Shown: positions 10,771 through 24,125 of the stretch, one piece after another | Numbering within the stretch: the first letter of the stretch is position 1 | Layout of the letters: each line of letters opens with the position of its first letter | Origin: Amblyornis subalaris | Lineage: Eukaryota; Chordata; Aves; Passeriformes; Ptilonorhynchidae | Assembly: GCA_018881555.1 (NCBI GenBank) | Contig: JACAXG010000032.1 | Location: 694,837 to 758,836, forward strand | DNA length: 64,000 bases | Direction: 5' to 3' | Position numbers and translations under genes: made by a program | Notes under the pieces: generated by a model | The model's input: only the letters and a program-made list of their open reading frames with translations | What the model was told of the DNA's origin: nothing | Databases searched by the model: none

Positions 10771-13412
10771 GCCTCTCACACTTTGTCCCCTAGCATCACT
10801 GACAAATGGCCATATCAGTGATCTCTCTGTAAGTGGAAATGTAATATTGCTGTTCCCTCAGCCCATTGGAGCAAAGTATATTTATTATCCACCTTGAATT
10901 TTTTTCCTTTGCAGGTTACTTTGCACCTTTCAAGAAGAGTCCCTGGGTGCCATTGATAAAGGAGCAGCTGCCTCTGCACGCTGGCTAGAGGCATCCAATA
11001 GATCAGCACTATATGAAACAGCAAGGACAACTAAACAAGCTGGGTAATTTTTCTGCACTAAAAATAAAGAGTGAATAAACATTTACATTTAAATAANCAT
11101 ATTCAGCATGTTCACATATTATATTCTAATTACTTAATAGCTTGAACTTTGTTAAACGGTGCATTTTACAGCGTGCATTCAATCTTTCTTACATTGCACT
11201 GATGATGCTGACAACAGCAAGTAATTTATCTGGGCTGTGCTTCAGGTACTCAAGTAAATCTTGATGTTTCTCTCTTCCTCGCACATTCATTCAATTAATT
11301 TCTCCCTGACTTTAATTGACATTCCTCTTTTTTCAAGGGTTCCCAACTTTACTTCCCCAAAGATGCTTTGTCATTGAACTTGCTTCCTAAACCCCTTCCA
11401 ATTTGCACACTTTGGTCTTCTTCTTCTGGCTGCAGATATGTCTTCCCTAAATTGTCCTTTCCCTCAAGTCCCAAATACCTTTTCTATTTCCAGCCATCTC
11501 AATTATTTTGCATTTTTAGGGGCTCAAAATTAGGTATTCAGTTGCTATTGCTGGTGGGGTAAGGGAGCCCTGTGAACCCACAGGTTGGAAGATTACTGCT
11601 GTTAAGTAGGATAAACACTACTAATAAGCTCCTATCTGCATGAGAAGAACAGAGAATGGATTTTTTAGTAAGACAAAAAAAGTAAGACCTTGGGAAAACA
11701 CACGTAAAAAAACGCTGCTGCATTAATAAATAGGTGCCTCTCCCTACTGGTTGCCTACCTTGCCCCAGGGTTTGGAATTTAAGGCTCCATCCAGCCCATG
11801 TGCGTTAAGTTTCTTCCTTCTCTCGTACTAGAAGATCCATACTTTGTACAGCTCAAAGACAATTGTAGAAGAATTACTTAATTGTGGAAATCTCTCCTCT
11901 TTTTTAAAAAATATCCACTAGTAGTAAGGAACAAAAACGTTACAGCAAATTTATGCCTCAGGGAGCTGGTAAAGTCACCCTAGGGATTGCTTTAGTCCAT
12001 TTGTTCCCTAAAGCCAAATGTCAGAGACAGTTGCACAAAATAATGTGCTATTCCTGACTCTTTGCATGCACAAAAACCCTAAAGCTCAAGGCATAACTTG
12101 AGCCCTTACTCTGACATTCCTTATGACTGCAATAAGTATGTTAATGTTATGAACTTCTACTCTGGATTCTTCTTATGTCCTTAAAAAGGCAGTGATTCAT
12201 TGCTTCAAGCTACGCTTCCGAAAGCGTCTTATTGCTGGATTTTATGAAAAGTATTTTTACCAATGCATAAAAAATAATATGCAGAATTATTTTTCCGGCT
12301 GTTGGAAAAGCTTCCAAATGATTCTTCTACCCTCCCCCCCCAAAAAAAGGAAGCTTAAAATCAAAGGAGAATAATTTTAAATAAGTTAAAAGTCATAAAG
12401 TTTCTCTCATATTAAATCCTGCTCTTAACTGGGCTGCTGGAATAGCCATGCAGGGAAAGAGCCCTCCAGATCCACAGGAACAGAGCTAAGCATGCAAGTC
12501 TGTGCTATAAAGCCACCACAGGTACAGATGGACTGCAGCTTTAGTTTTGCTGGAGTGTGCCTAGCATTCCTTGTGTTTATGTAATTCCACTGTCGTTCCA
12601 CAGGATTTGATCTCGCTCATGCTGTGGAACGACCAGGAACTTCTCAGAGTGCGATTGGTGCAATGGAACACACAGCTCAGTGTCAGCCAACAACCAGCCA
12701 CGATGGCAGTGCGACGAGGCAGCTGCTAATGGGAATTGGGCACTTCAGAGCCGAGGTTTCCTTCATTTTACAGCCAGTTCCTCATCTATTGTGTGCCATT
12801 TGTGCGTGTTTCTGATAAGGCTGGAATAACTCCTCTGCAAACACTGAGCTTTCAGCACTGCCTTGATTAAATATGCATAGCAAAGGGCGATCTAAGTATT
12901 TTATCAGAAGTCATCATTAATACCACTCCTGTAACAATTTAGGATGATAACGTAAATACTTGCTGAAAAATGCTATGAATGTTCTCATTTCAACATCACC
13001 TCAAGCCCTGAACTTAAATAGCACCTNAAGAGATTAACTTAAACTACTGGGCTTAATGTTATAGAAATCAGGAAAGCAGAAAGGCCTTTTAAACATAAAG
13101 GTCTTTTTATTAGAAGCTGTTTATTTTAATAGGAATTTTTAAAATATAAAGCATGCTTCCAAAGAACAAGCANACCTGAGATTAAGAATGGAAGCAAATT
13201 AAAACAAGGAGACTACCTTATGCAGTTTTAGCAGGTCATGTTCTGATCATGCTTAGATCTTAAATCTTATCTGAATCAAAAATTATATATATTTGAGAAA
13301 AGGTGACCCCCATACACATGCTTACACCNAGTTAAACTTCATTTAATTTCTCTCTTTTTTTGGAACATAAGAAACAATGTGCTACATTTTCTGGTCTATT
13401 CAGAACAGAAAT
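10771..13412. other. Non-coding; candidate conserved element near 12.6-12.9 kb
   Basis: No gene recognised. Open frames stay below about 75 codons. The part 12600-12900 has few low-complexity tracts, several CpGs and an octamer-like ATATGCATAG, the texture of a conserved noncoding element, which only alignment could confirm. Confidence 0.45.
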
Positions 13413-13606
13413 AGTGTGAGAATAGTTCAGCTGGAAAGGACNTACAACCATCATCTAGTCCAACTGCCTGACCACAGCAGGCCTGACCAAAAGTTAAAGC
13501 ATTTCGTTAAGGGCATTGTCCAAATGCCTTCTAAACACTGGAGCATTCAACATTGAGGCATCAACCATCTCTCTAGGAAGCCTGTTCCAGTGTTAGAATA
13601 CACTCT
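13413..13606 (-). mobile_element. CR1 LINE 3' fragment
   Basis: The + strand shows the reverse complement of a CR1 3' end: 'agttcagctggaaaggac', 'catctagtccaactgcctga', 'agttaaagcatttcgttaag', 'ggcattgtccaaatgcc' and 'ctctctaggaagcctgttcc'. The wording differs from the 10.5 and 18.2 kb copies, so it belongs to a different, probably older, subfamily. The match is lost after about 13606. Confidence 0.85.
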
Positions 13607-16600
13607 CCTCTCCNCCATGGCCTGCTCCTCTGCCAGCCTGCTCTGGGACAGCCCTGTTTAGNCCCATCCTGGGACACCCACAGCACCAACAACTCCTACA
13701 GGACCTGGCCATGACCAATATTCTGACTGTCGTGACACAGCTGTGACATCACCAGGTAGTGCCTGCAGTTAATGCTGCACCACTGTGATGTGCTCATCAT
13801 CTTCCACCTTTCATGCAAGAAGAAACAATTAAAAGAAATTTTGAAATGCAACATGAATAANTATATGTCTCCAGTTTCAGCCACAGCTCCTCAAAACGAA
13901 ATTGCAGGAGGCACCTCTCTGTGTTAGAACAGCTTTTCTCAGCATTATNGATGTTCTTTGAACAGACATGCCATAAATTCCATTTTGCTGCAATGCATTG
14001 CAAAATTTGGGNAAAATAAATGCTTCCCTTTCATTATCTCCTATGAATTATACTAACATGCNGCTTTCATTCATTTAATAGAATAATTAGAAATGGAGAA
14101 TTGCTAAGAACTTTTTCCAGAAGTAAAAGTTCAAGTATATATTTTGACTGGTTTTATAGTAACTCTGACTATGTCTCTGACTTTCATTCGTTTAGACATC
14201 TCAGAACTCAGACAGCTGAACATAAACAACATATGAGGAAATGGTTTTTAAAGCCTGTTCCCTCTTCCAAGTTTATTTTTCAAATAATACTCAAGATATA
14301 AAGACTCATTTCAGGAGCCCTTCTCAAATGTTGTGCTCCAAACATATATTCTGTGCAGCAAAAATACACTCCAGGAACAAAAACAGGGCACAAAGCATTT
14401 TTTCCTTGCTTTGGGAAGCNTTCAGCTATCTAGCCTGAAACTCATAATACTTTTAGAGAGAGAAAATATATATANTTTAGTAGAAATTTCTACATTCACC
14501 AAGGTCTGAGTTTCATTTCCTATGAATACTGTAACAAAACAGCCACAAAACTAAGCACAGATTGCAAAAGCATATAAAACATTGCACAATAATAAAGAAT
14601 ATTTTGACTTTGGGATGGTCAGAATGAGTGGAGGCATTTAGAGTTTATTTCTTTTGAGAAAAATAAATAGAAAAATAGTTGTGGAAAAGGCAAAATATGC
14701 AGTAACCAAAATGGTGCAGTAAATTGAGCATCCATGGGCCCACTTCCAGCTNCCTACTGTGAAAAAAGACATTCTCCTTTATGTGCACATCCCATATATA
14801 ATCACCTCTAGTTCTTGCTCTTCCCCTTTGAGACAGACGATGCTGCGTGTTCTGGTGTCAGTGTCATCAGATCCTTGTATGACAGAATAAGCTGGACATT
14901 TGCTGAAAACNTCTCATTTAACAATGTAAATGGACAAAGTGTATGAACATTTAAAAACCATCACAGGTTTTGTCCAGCTGAGCACGAATTTAAGAGTGTG
15001 GTGACAAAAACCTTATTCTACAATTTCCAGAAGTATCAATCAAATTGGGGCAATTTTCATTTCATCTGTTGCCTGAAATTATGGGAAAAGCGGAAATCAC
15101 TTCTCTAATGGACAAAACTGGCTCTGCCACAGGGCTTGGACAACAAGAATCCACAGAACAGAAGTTTGGTCTGGCAAACTGCAAAGTTTCATTGCATCTG
15201 CTCAGCGATGCCAGCTCCTGCCTCCAGCTTTGCTTCCTCTCTCCTTCCAATCTGTCTAGCAAGTGAAGGAACCTCATTAACAATTAATCAGCCTCTCTAG
15301 GACTCAGATTGCTGTGTGTGTTATGGAAGGTTTCTAATTATGGATGGCTTTATTTAAGAATGCATTAAATGCTCTACAGTTTTGAAAGGAATTCATCACA
15401 GCATAATTAGGCTGATAGCTCTTTGGTCATCAAGTGTCCTCCTATCTCCCTCCCGATGGTGGGTTAGATAACAACAGTGAAAAATGTAATAGCTGCCTCT
15501 AATGACTGACCCCAGACATTTAGACATTGCTTAGAATAAATTGCTTGCAGGTCACAATTTTGACTCATCACTGACAATTTCTGTCCTCACAGAAAGCTGC
15601 CAATCAAACATATTTTTGACTCGTAAGCAACATGCAGGATCCTCCAGTGGGACAGTGCAATGGGACAGTATCCAAGCAAGGAAGCCCTGCACAGGAAGGG
15701 GACAGACAGTCAGTAGCTGATCTCTNCTGGTGACAAGGTGCAGTTCAATCCCCATCTATTACATTCCTGTCATCAGGCTGCAAGCTGGACGCTGGTCTAC
15801 TCCAAGGCACTGCAGGAATAATAATACGAGAGCTATAGAGCTCAAGAAAAAAAAAAAAAGAAAAATCTGTATAGACATCATTTATTGCATTTCCAGTGTA
15901 AGGAGAGCCTCGTGTTTCTTTCAGAAAACTGTAACATTTAACTTCAATGCTCAGTTCCCAAAAGTGACAGGAAGGGAGAAAGAAAGGGACTATTGGTTCA
16001 GCCAGAGACAATTGTTCTTTTCAAACAAAGAAAAAAACCGAGAAAACCCCTCCAAAGAATCCATTTTGCATCAGACTAAAACCTGTTCATTTCATTTTCC
16101 ATTATTCATGTGCTTTGATTTTTTAACTTAGCCGATTTTGACATGAGCTGCTGTTTCTAAAAAAACATTAAAAATCCATATTTTCATTTAGGTCAAAACA
16201 AGTTTTCCAGCATTTAAGCCATTTCTCTCATTTCTTGGTAAAGCTCCTTGTTTCACAACAGGCTTCATTTCCCCTGCAACCCATTTTCAAGCAAATTCAA
16301 TAAACGTACGCAGAACTCGCCTGCTTGACTTCCCCAGGANAAGAATTTCAAGTCAGGATTCTCTGTCCTGCTGCTAAAAACAGCCTGTTTCCATAGCTGT
16401 CACCTCCCCTGCAGCGAGGGAGCCTGAAACATCCCTAATGCTTCCCACATCGATTGAGCCTCTCCTGGCTGGCTGGCAGGCTGCAGGCAGGAGGCAGGAG
16501 CAGCCCTGTCTGCTGCAGTTCTGACTCACATCCCTGGCCCAGCTTCAATCGGATGGGGAATTCCCTGGAGGATGGATGTGTCGGCATCACAGCTCCTTTG

Positions 16601-17702
16601 GCAGGTTTAAAGGTTAGAGGAGCCCAGAGAGAACTGGGAGAGGTCTTCCTGCAGCCACCTCCATGGAAGCTATGGAAGCATCTCCAGATGCCACCACCAA
16701 GGGCACCAGGGAAGGACCCCATGCAAGCTGCAAGCACCCTTCTACCGGCAGACTTGCATAAGAACCTGTTCAGGCTGTTTCAACTCATTTTTGTCCCCAG
16801 AGGAAAAAAAAATTCCTTTTAAATCCAAACTAGGCAACATAATAAGCATTTTGCCTNTCAGAAACTGTTTTAGGGCTGCTAGAAGTGCCCTGAAGGCAGC
16901 CTGAGGTGGTGGAGAGCAGCACAGCATCCACTGGGGTCCAGCCAAAACAGATCCAAGTCCCACTGGCACTGTTTGTACATCCTGCAGATTGCAAGGGTAT
17001 GGTGGTGCACTGAGAGAGACGCCCCCAAGTCTCAGCAGTTTCTTCTTCCTTCTCGTCATCCATCAGTGTCCAAGGATATAAAGCCTTTTGGGAATGAAAG
17101 CTCCCTTTCTATCAGCAGTGACAAAGCTTTGTCCAAACTGGAGCTGGGCAGCAGATCTCAGGCCATTTCTCATCCAGATATGGAAATGAGGGCTGGCAAG
17201 TTTGTCTTGACTGCATTATTTTGCTTTTCTGACAGAAAAACAGATTAACTATTTCATTCCCACCTTTTCTTAGTGAAACATTTCAATGTTAAAATCAAAA
17301 TAAAATAGCTGTGCTTATGAAGTTGAATTTCAACACCTAAAAGTGTGTACCTAAAAGTGCAGTTACTTTGACTTGATCATAGTGCTTTCTTCAGTCCAAA
17401 CCCCATTGTTTACAGCTNTTTTGGCTTGGATTTTGATCCTTTTTGCTTTTGAAAGGATCCTTTCACTTAGACAAAATTTTTTCGTATTTTCTTTTTGTAC
17501 TACTGAAACATTGAAAAAGCTTGTTCTGTTGATATCCAAACCAGACTTCTTTGAAGTGAAGAATTCTGTAATCTTTTTAGGAAAAAGTCTTTTTCTATAA
17601 TATTTTTTTAGGAAAAATCCTAAACCATACAATGTCAGAGAGTTTTGTGCAGCTTTACCTTAGTGGACACTGGTTTAGACAGCTCTAAAGATTTCACAGA
17701 TT
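13607..17702. other. Non-coding; candidate conserved element near 15.3-15.6 kb
   Basis: No gene or RNA recognised. 15270-15560 contains several homeodomain-type sites (cattaacaattaatcag, ttctaattatgg, gcataattaggc) in otherwise complex sequence and is a good candidate for a conserved regulatory element. 16430-16760 is relatively GC-rich and open for 122 codons on the + strand, but shows no known domain. Confidence 0.45.
15846..15865. repeat. A-rich tract
   Basis: A run of about 13 A, then G and more A. No retroposon body was recognised on either side. Confidence 0.6.
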
Positions 17703-17735
17703 TCACAGAGTATTCTGATTTGGAAGGGACCTGAT
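17703..17735 (-). mobile_element. Short CR1/SINE tail remnant
   Basis: 'tcacagagtattctgatt' followed by 'tggaagggac' matches the reverse complement of the CR1-derived tail also seen in the SINE at 48.8-48.9 kb (cccttccaattcagaatact). Only about 30 bases are recognisable. Confidence 0.5.
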
Positions 17736-18037
17736 CCTAAGCCTGCAGCCACTGGTAGTACCATATAAACTTGCATCTCCTTTTACTGCAAAGCCCANGA
17801 AGATGGTGTGTCTGGGTGTGTTCAGTAGGACACTCAAACTCAAAGGCTTCTCCTAATCACAGTGCTCACATCCTTGGAGCACGTTGTAGCAGCTCAGTGT
17901 GGTCCATATGCAGTGTTAATCATGCCCTAGAATCTTGGCTTTTATTCTTTGCAAATTGTGCAAAGGATACAAGCTATTCCCAAAGAATGTTGCTATTCCT
18001 AAAGGCTGTTCCTATTCCTTTGGGGACTGCAAAGGAT
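17736..18037. other. Non-coding spacer before CR1
   Basis: Nothing recognised. The last part has 'attccc/attcct' repeats with 'cctaaaggctgtt', which may be the far 5' edge of the following CR1 or unrelated. Confidence 0.4.
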
Positions 18038-18370
18038 GCAGTACCTAAAGGGGCTTATGAGAAGGCTGGAGAGGGACTTTTAACAGGAACATGGAGTGAT
18101 ATTAGAAAGGGGAATGTCTTTAAAANGAAGAAGGGTAGATTTAGAATANGTATTAGGAAGAAATTCTTTGCTGTGAGAGTGGTGAGGCACTGGCACAGGT
18201 TGCCCAGAGAAGCTGTGGCTGCCCCATCCCTGGAAGTGTTCAAGGCCAGGTTGGATGGGGCTCTCAGCAACCTGGTCTAGTGGAAGCTGTCCCTGTCAGG
18301 GCATCCAGTTGGCACTGGATGATCTTTAGGGTCTCTTTCAACCCAAACCTTTCTGGGATTCTGGGATTCC
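18038..18370 (+). mobile_element. CR1 LINE 3' end with 8-bp tail
   Basis: A clear sense CR1: 'gcagtacctaaaggggctta', 'gaaggctggagagggac', 'taggaagaaattctttgctg', 'tggcacaggttgcccagag' and 'gtctagtggaagctgtccct', ending in 'ctgggattctgggattcc', two copies of an 8-bp tail unit. Only the 3' end is present. It is followed after about 25 bases by a CT microsatellite. Confidence 0.93.
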
Positions 18371-18393
18371 AATCACCATGACCTCCAGGAAAC

Positions 18394-18421
18394 CCTCTCT
18401 CTGTTGTCTCTCTCTCTCTCT

Positions 18422-18456
<35 letters not shown>
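18394..18456. repeat. (CT)n microsatellite
   Basis: A CT/TC repeat of about 60 bases interrupted by 'gttg' and 'aat'. It lies just 3' of a CR1 tail. Open frames across it (SLSLSLS) are artefacts of the repeat. Confidence 0.95.
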
Positions 18457-18458
<2 letters not shown>

Positions 18459-21400
18459 GACTAAATTCTGGAGACAAACAATCATGGCCGGGCCTGAGGG
18501 TGCAGAATGAAAAGACAAAGAGGGAGGATCATCTGAAGAAACTGCATCAGGCAATAGATCAAGATGGACTTGCTCAGGGAGAGCTCAGACTTCTTCTCTC
18601 CTACATTGGGAATCGTAATTTCAGAACATTGTTGTGTTTCAAGGTAAGCGATTGTGGTTTATGCTCCGTGAGAAAAGGTACAGAAGGTACAGCCACTCTA
18701 TGAAAAGCCCCCAGATTAATCCATACCCTTGGGTCAGCTGGGAATGGATGAAACCAGCTGATGGAAAACAAGGACCAGGCTAAACACCACATCACATCCA
18801 ACCTACACAAAATCCAGACTTGAAACAGTTGAAACCTATCTCTTTAAGCAGTGCTTCTGATTTTTGCCTCAGCACCCTCTGTCTCTGATGATTAAAGACA
18901 TTAAGATGATGTCTGGAATAGGTATATGGAGCATTTGTTGATTCCATGGGAACGGAACAGACTGTTGGATACCCAAAACATCAATAATCCNTAGTGTGAG
19001 CAGCCTAAAAGCAAAATGATACTGATTCTTGTAACTTAAGTGAAAAGCAAATTGCCCTGCTCTGGTTTTAGTACTTTGATAGATTTACCCATTTGGTTTC
19101 TGATTACAAGGAGGGAAATGGAATAAAAAGCAGGGACTGTCCCGCAGGCTCTGAGATACCCTTCACAGCAGGGTCCAGAACACACCTGCGACTTCAGGAA
19201 GTGCACATGTTGGTTTAGCACTCTCTGGAGCAATGAGGAGGAGGGAATTGTCACTAAGTCCCCGCAGAGATGCTGGTAAGTCTGTATCCCAAGGAAGAAA
19301 GGAAATGGGCATGCTGCTGGGATAACAGAAGGACAGCAAGCTTATAGACCTGAAACAGGCAAAAGAGGATGCAAGAAAAGAGTTGGGCAAGTTGTGAAAT
19401 CAGTCAGAAAGTTTTGCAATGAGAATTTTAGATCATTTCTGAATTCATCATAAGCTTCAATAAAAATATTGNGGAAACATTTTTCATCCTTATTTTTGTT
19501 GTTGGTGTCAAGGCAGTGTTCTCTTATTGGCACTGTATGCCTCCATGCATTCACGGACAGGGGGAGCCAGGCTTGTTTTTTCCTCTAGTTTGGCAATATC
19601 CCATTACACTGACAGATTTTTTTTTTCTAGAGCGACATTTAAGTGAATTGATTTTGAATCTTTGACATTGTAATCGATACATGTAAAAGAAAATATTAAC
19701 TCACAACTGCCAGTTTCTGCTGTGATCNTGGTTTTCTTCCTTAGCACCAGATAAGATCAGTAACTATCTAAATGAGAAGAGCTGAGTAAACACATTTTAT
19801 ATAAAAGCAAAGCCCTACCAAAACAAACAAGGACAAAAAGATCAGAGATCCTGAGTCTTCCCAGTTTCACAGCATCCCAGAAAACAAAGCCCTCCCACCT
19901 CCTCTGTGCTTTGGGTTCTCCCCTGAGCACCTGCCCANTCCATTGGACTAATATAGGACTAGTTATGGGTCATGTGAAGCAAGAAGACACTAATCTTTCT
20001 CCTTCTGGTTGTTATCAAAACTATACAAGACATATCTTCCTGTCCATCCAAAGCAATTTTATTCCCCCTCTTCCTCAGAATGCATCATTACACTGATGCA
20101 TTCCTTCCCAACACTGCCTTTTACACATACCTCTGCAGTTACAAATGGAATGTGAGATCGGGATGTTTTCGTGGAAAGTGGCCAGAATTAAAGCAGCTTT
20201 TGTATTGCCAAGGCTCTTGCAGGTTATTATGTGTCACTAATTAGTCAAATAACAGATGTAACTCCTGCAGCATGAAGAGCTGTTGTTGTTTTCTCTGCCT
20301 TTTCAATTACTGCCCTGTGAGCTGGGACAAAGTGTGTGGAATAGGAGGTTATTGTTTTGTATATTTAATNTCCTTGTGATAAAAGCTGTGCCGGGCTCAG
20401 TTCTCAAAATTCAAAGGGAGCATGGGAAAGGAGACACTGAGGCTGTGCTTATATTAACAAATTTAGCATTGCCAGGCCANAGTGCTGGAAATCAATCTTC
20501 TCTACTGCTGCCTTGCTAGAATAGTTCTGCACCACTTCCCTCTTGGCCACCAGTCCCTTCTGAAACACAGGCCAAGGACCACTGGTGTCCCCCCCACCTG
20601 ACAGTGTCCTCTGCGGCCTCTTCCGCGCAAGCTGACCTCAAAGCTGGTGGGTGGGCACTGCTGTAGCGTCTGCCACGGCACACATTTCTGCTTCTTCCAT
20701 GAAACTGTGCTGCACACTGCACCTTTACAGGGGTTTTCAGCTTTTTCCTTCTTTCCAGGCTAGATGGCCAGTTCACAGCTCTTTGTTATGTTTATGCTGT
20801 TTGTTAGCTTTCAGCATTAACTTCCTTGGTGGTCACACGTCACTGCTCGCTTCCCTCACCCATTTTTCCAGCGATCTATGTCCTCCTGGATGTTGTTTCA
20901 TCAGGATGAACAGACCAGCCCCATCTTACACTGTCTCCTGTGATAGACTAATCCTCCCAGTCACCAGTGAGCATGGAAGTAAAGCAATGACATGGATCAA
21001 GATCAGCCCCCACTCCTGCTGTGGGAACAAGAAGTTTCATGGACCTTTGTGTCTAGAGNTGAATGATGTTAATAAAGAAAGGTAATTCCCTAGCATTAGA
21101 TCTGAAAAATACCTCTAGTTAGTACAGAAAATCCTACTCTGTGCACTCACAGGACTTTATAGTTTTCTTTAGCTTGACATAATTTAGGAGAGATCTTAAA
21201 ATATTTTTCCAATAACTTAATGAGCGGGAATTCAACACATCCCTTGGGTTAGACTTCCCAATCAAGAAACTGCTGACTACCTTAGCAGCACAAATTCTTT
21301 AAAGTTTGCTTTTTTAGTAGCTACTCTATTTATCACATTTTTCTCGAACTTTTTGAAAGCCATTACTCCTGAAAATCAGACTTATAAATGAACTATTGAC

Positions 21401-24125
21401 TTCCTTTCACTGCAGTCCTCAGTTTCTTTGCATTCCATTACGTATGGGAAATACTGTCTCTATCTTTCCAAGTTACAACTTTGATTCTAAGATACAAAAT
21501 TTTGAATAGTTCCCCAGTCCTCCTCAGCTGAGTATTTGCAGGCACATCCATATCTACGTGCAATCACCTTCACACATTTGCACGAGATAATGAATATTTT
21601 AGTGTTCTTCATTACAGAAAGACAGAAGTCAAGAGTGACAAACGAAGCAGCTGTTGATTAAGACTGCTCTATTGAGAGCCCTGAACCTCTCCACAGTTCT
21701 CTAAGAGATAAAGTAGGGAACAGCGTTTGAGCTTCGTGTTGTGTCACGTTCTAGTGCTGGAGAGATTTTCTAAATAGCTGGGAGNAAGCACTCATGGGAA
21801 GGGTCAGAAACCAGGCTGCTGTCATTATTTCAATGGATTGTGCAGGTAGAATTTTGTTAAAAATAACCCAGAGTGCATGCTCTAAATCTCTATTTGTCAA
21901 TGGAAAGGGATATTTTGCATTTGCAAAATCAGCAAGTGTGTTTAAGAGGGTTGTTAACATCCTAAGTGCTAATCTCACACCAGAAAATTANGCTGTGCTT
22001 AACACTTGGGTGCTAAATCTTGGTTGTCTATATGCTGTTAAATTGTTAGAAGGTCCCTGGCCAAATGCAGTTCCCCCAGGCAACTCTTGGACATGGTTCA
22101 GAAATTAACATAAGGCAGAAACTATTCCTGATCGGCATTTTGGATGCAGCCACCGTGATTTGAAGGTTAAGATAGCTTAATAGTATAGATGCAGGTCATT
22201 CTGTGCCAGTTGGCTTCAACTACTCAAATCTCTTCTCTCACCGTTTAATTAGCTACTGAAGATACAGCCAAAGTATTCTCTTTACCAAAGTAATCTCTTT
22301 CACTCCTTTGTCTTTAGTTATTAGACAAATACTAAATATGAATACCTCAAACATCGTGCTTGGTATGTAAATCAATTTACAGGGGTTAGAGGGGGACTCT
22401 GAGNCGTGGGAGACACAAAGGAAACAGTTCACAGTCACAGAGGCAGCCTGCAGCAGGGGAACTTGGCTCTAGACCTCTCACAGCCCAGGCTAGGTAAATA
22501 TGCACTAGTAGACCAACCCAGCCCAGATTTTCCCTTCCCTGGAGACTAAACAAACCTTTCTCTGATTGCCTGGCTAAATAGCTTATTTCTTATTTTGCAT
22601 TATTTTAGTCTTTGTATTAAGGCTTTTTGTTGTTTATTTAGGAATTTTGTGTGTAAGAACAGCCTTTTTGCTATCGGTTTGCTCCGAGTGTTTTCACATG
22701 CATGCAGTGGAGCAAGTCAGATGAGCAGGGAGACTCTTTTCACAATTTTCCGCTCTTTACCTCCCTGAATACACTAGAGACATCACCAACTTTGNGCATA
22801 TTAGTCCATCCCTAATATTTAACCTCAATGTGTGGAAGGGGTACTCGGGGATTCTAACTGCGTTATAATCTTTTGTCGATTACAGTAAAGCAATTCAAGG
22901 CACTTCACACACAGCAGTAANCAGATCATGAGAAGGAGAAAGCACAGATCAAGCTGTTGACATCAAGAGAGACATGCACAACCCGAGGTATTTTCTTCAG
23001 CTTCCTAAATTGTGTTCAGAAATCCAGACATATTAAATGCCTATTTAAAATAAAATAATTTAAAATTGTAGTGTTTTGCCAACTCTTNGTCATTTCCATT
23101 GCTCCAAATTATGCAATTTTCCCAGAATAATTGTTGGTACGAGCACAATCTATTAATTCCAACCCAGCTGCCCACTGGTTACCACCAAAGATCATTTGCT
23201 CATGAAGGATATGTGCCTGTGCTCATTTGCAGACATATAAATGCATGACGTTCCGCTCCCTTCCCAAAGGGGAGAAGCCATGCAGCATCTTCCATCAGAA
23301 TTGCCACTCTCTCGCCTCCTGTTACTGCTAATTTGGCTGGAAGAGCTGCGGATGCTGAGATTTAAAGGCTTGAGGAAATGCAGCCATTCTGTCGTCAGTG
23401 GCGTTAATAAGCCAAACAACTCAGACGGTTGAATCCTGCACTCCTTCCCCAGCTGAAATCGGTGGGAAAGAAGCCAAAGGAGCCTGTGGAAGTTTGATAA
23501 TGCACGGCTAGCAGTCAGTCTGCCTNAGTGTGGGCAGCCACCAAGAAATAAACATTGATTAATCCCAGCTCTTATTGAGGAAGTTTAGTCCTGGCCAGTG
23601 TGGCGGAGATGGGATGAGGCTGAGCAGCTTGAAAAATAAACTCTGTANACGTTTGCAATGCTGTTTATGCTCCTCAGAGAGAAAAAGGCCCAGAGACAGA
23701 AAATCCTGTTCAACAGACAAGAAAACACTTCATGAAATCGCATCGAAGAGAGGTTCAAAGGGACTAAATGGTCAAGCAGGATAGCTCTTATGATATTTGA
23801 ATGTCCAGTTTCATCATTTTTAGAATAAAAACTTACCATTTTACCTTGTTGGAACCCTTTTTCATTTTTTGTACACTAATCAAAAATAGAGTGACCTATT
23901 TTGACTGTACTGGAACTACTCTTTTATACCTCAGAACTTCACTGAAATATTTAAAGGGAAGACAATCTTCAGAAAAGATCTAAAAAACTCGTGATTTCCC
24001 TTTGTTCCATTCATCTCATGAATGCCTCCTATAGAGAGAGAACGGGTGACATCCTCATCTGTAAACCAGGGGAACAGGCACATGTTCCCTAAGGAAATCA
24101 TTAGGAGCANTTAGATGCAGTCAGA
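18457..24125. other. Non-coding; several candidate conserved stretches
   Basis: No gene recognised. A consensus-like splice donor (AAG|GTAAGC) at 18643/18644 ends an open frame, but the upstream acceptor is poor. 20140-20480, 21785-22180 and 23140-23440 are complex sequence with few homopolymers and look like candidate conserved noncoding DNA. At 24030-24090 'catcctcatctgtaaaccag' resembles a MIR tail, too short to call. Confidence 0.4.

Noticed and set aside
18404..18703. 99-codon frame beginning with serine-leucine repeats
   Set aside because: The first part is the translated CT microsatellite. The rest has no recognised domain and a poor acceptor.
24030..24090. MIR-like tail (catcctcatctgtaaaccag)
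   Set aside because: About 25 bases of similarity only; too short and common to call.
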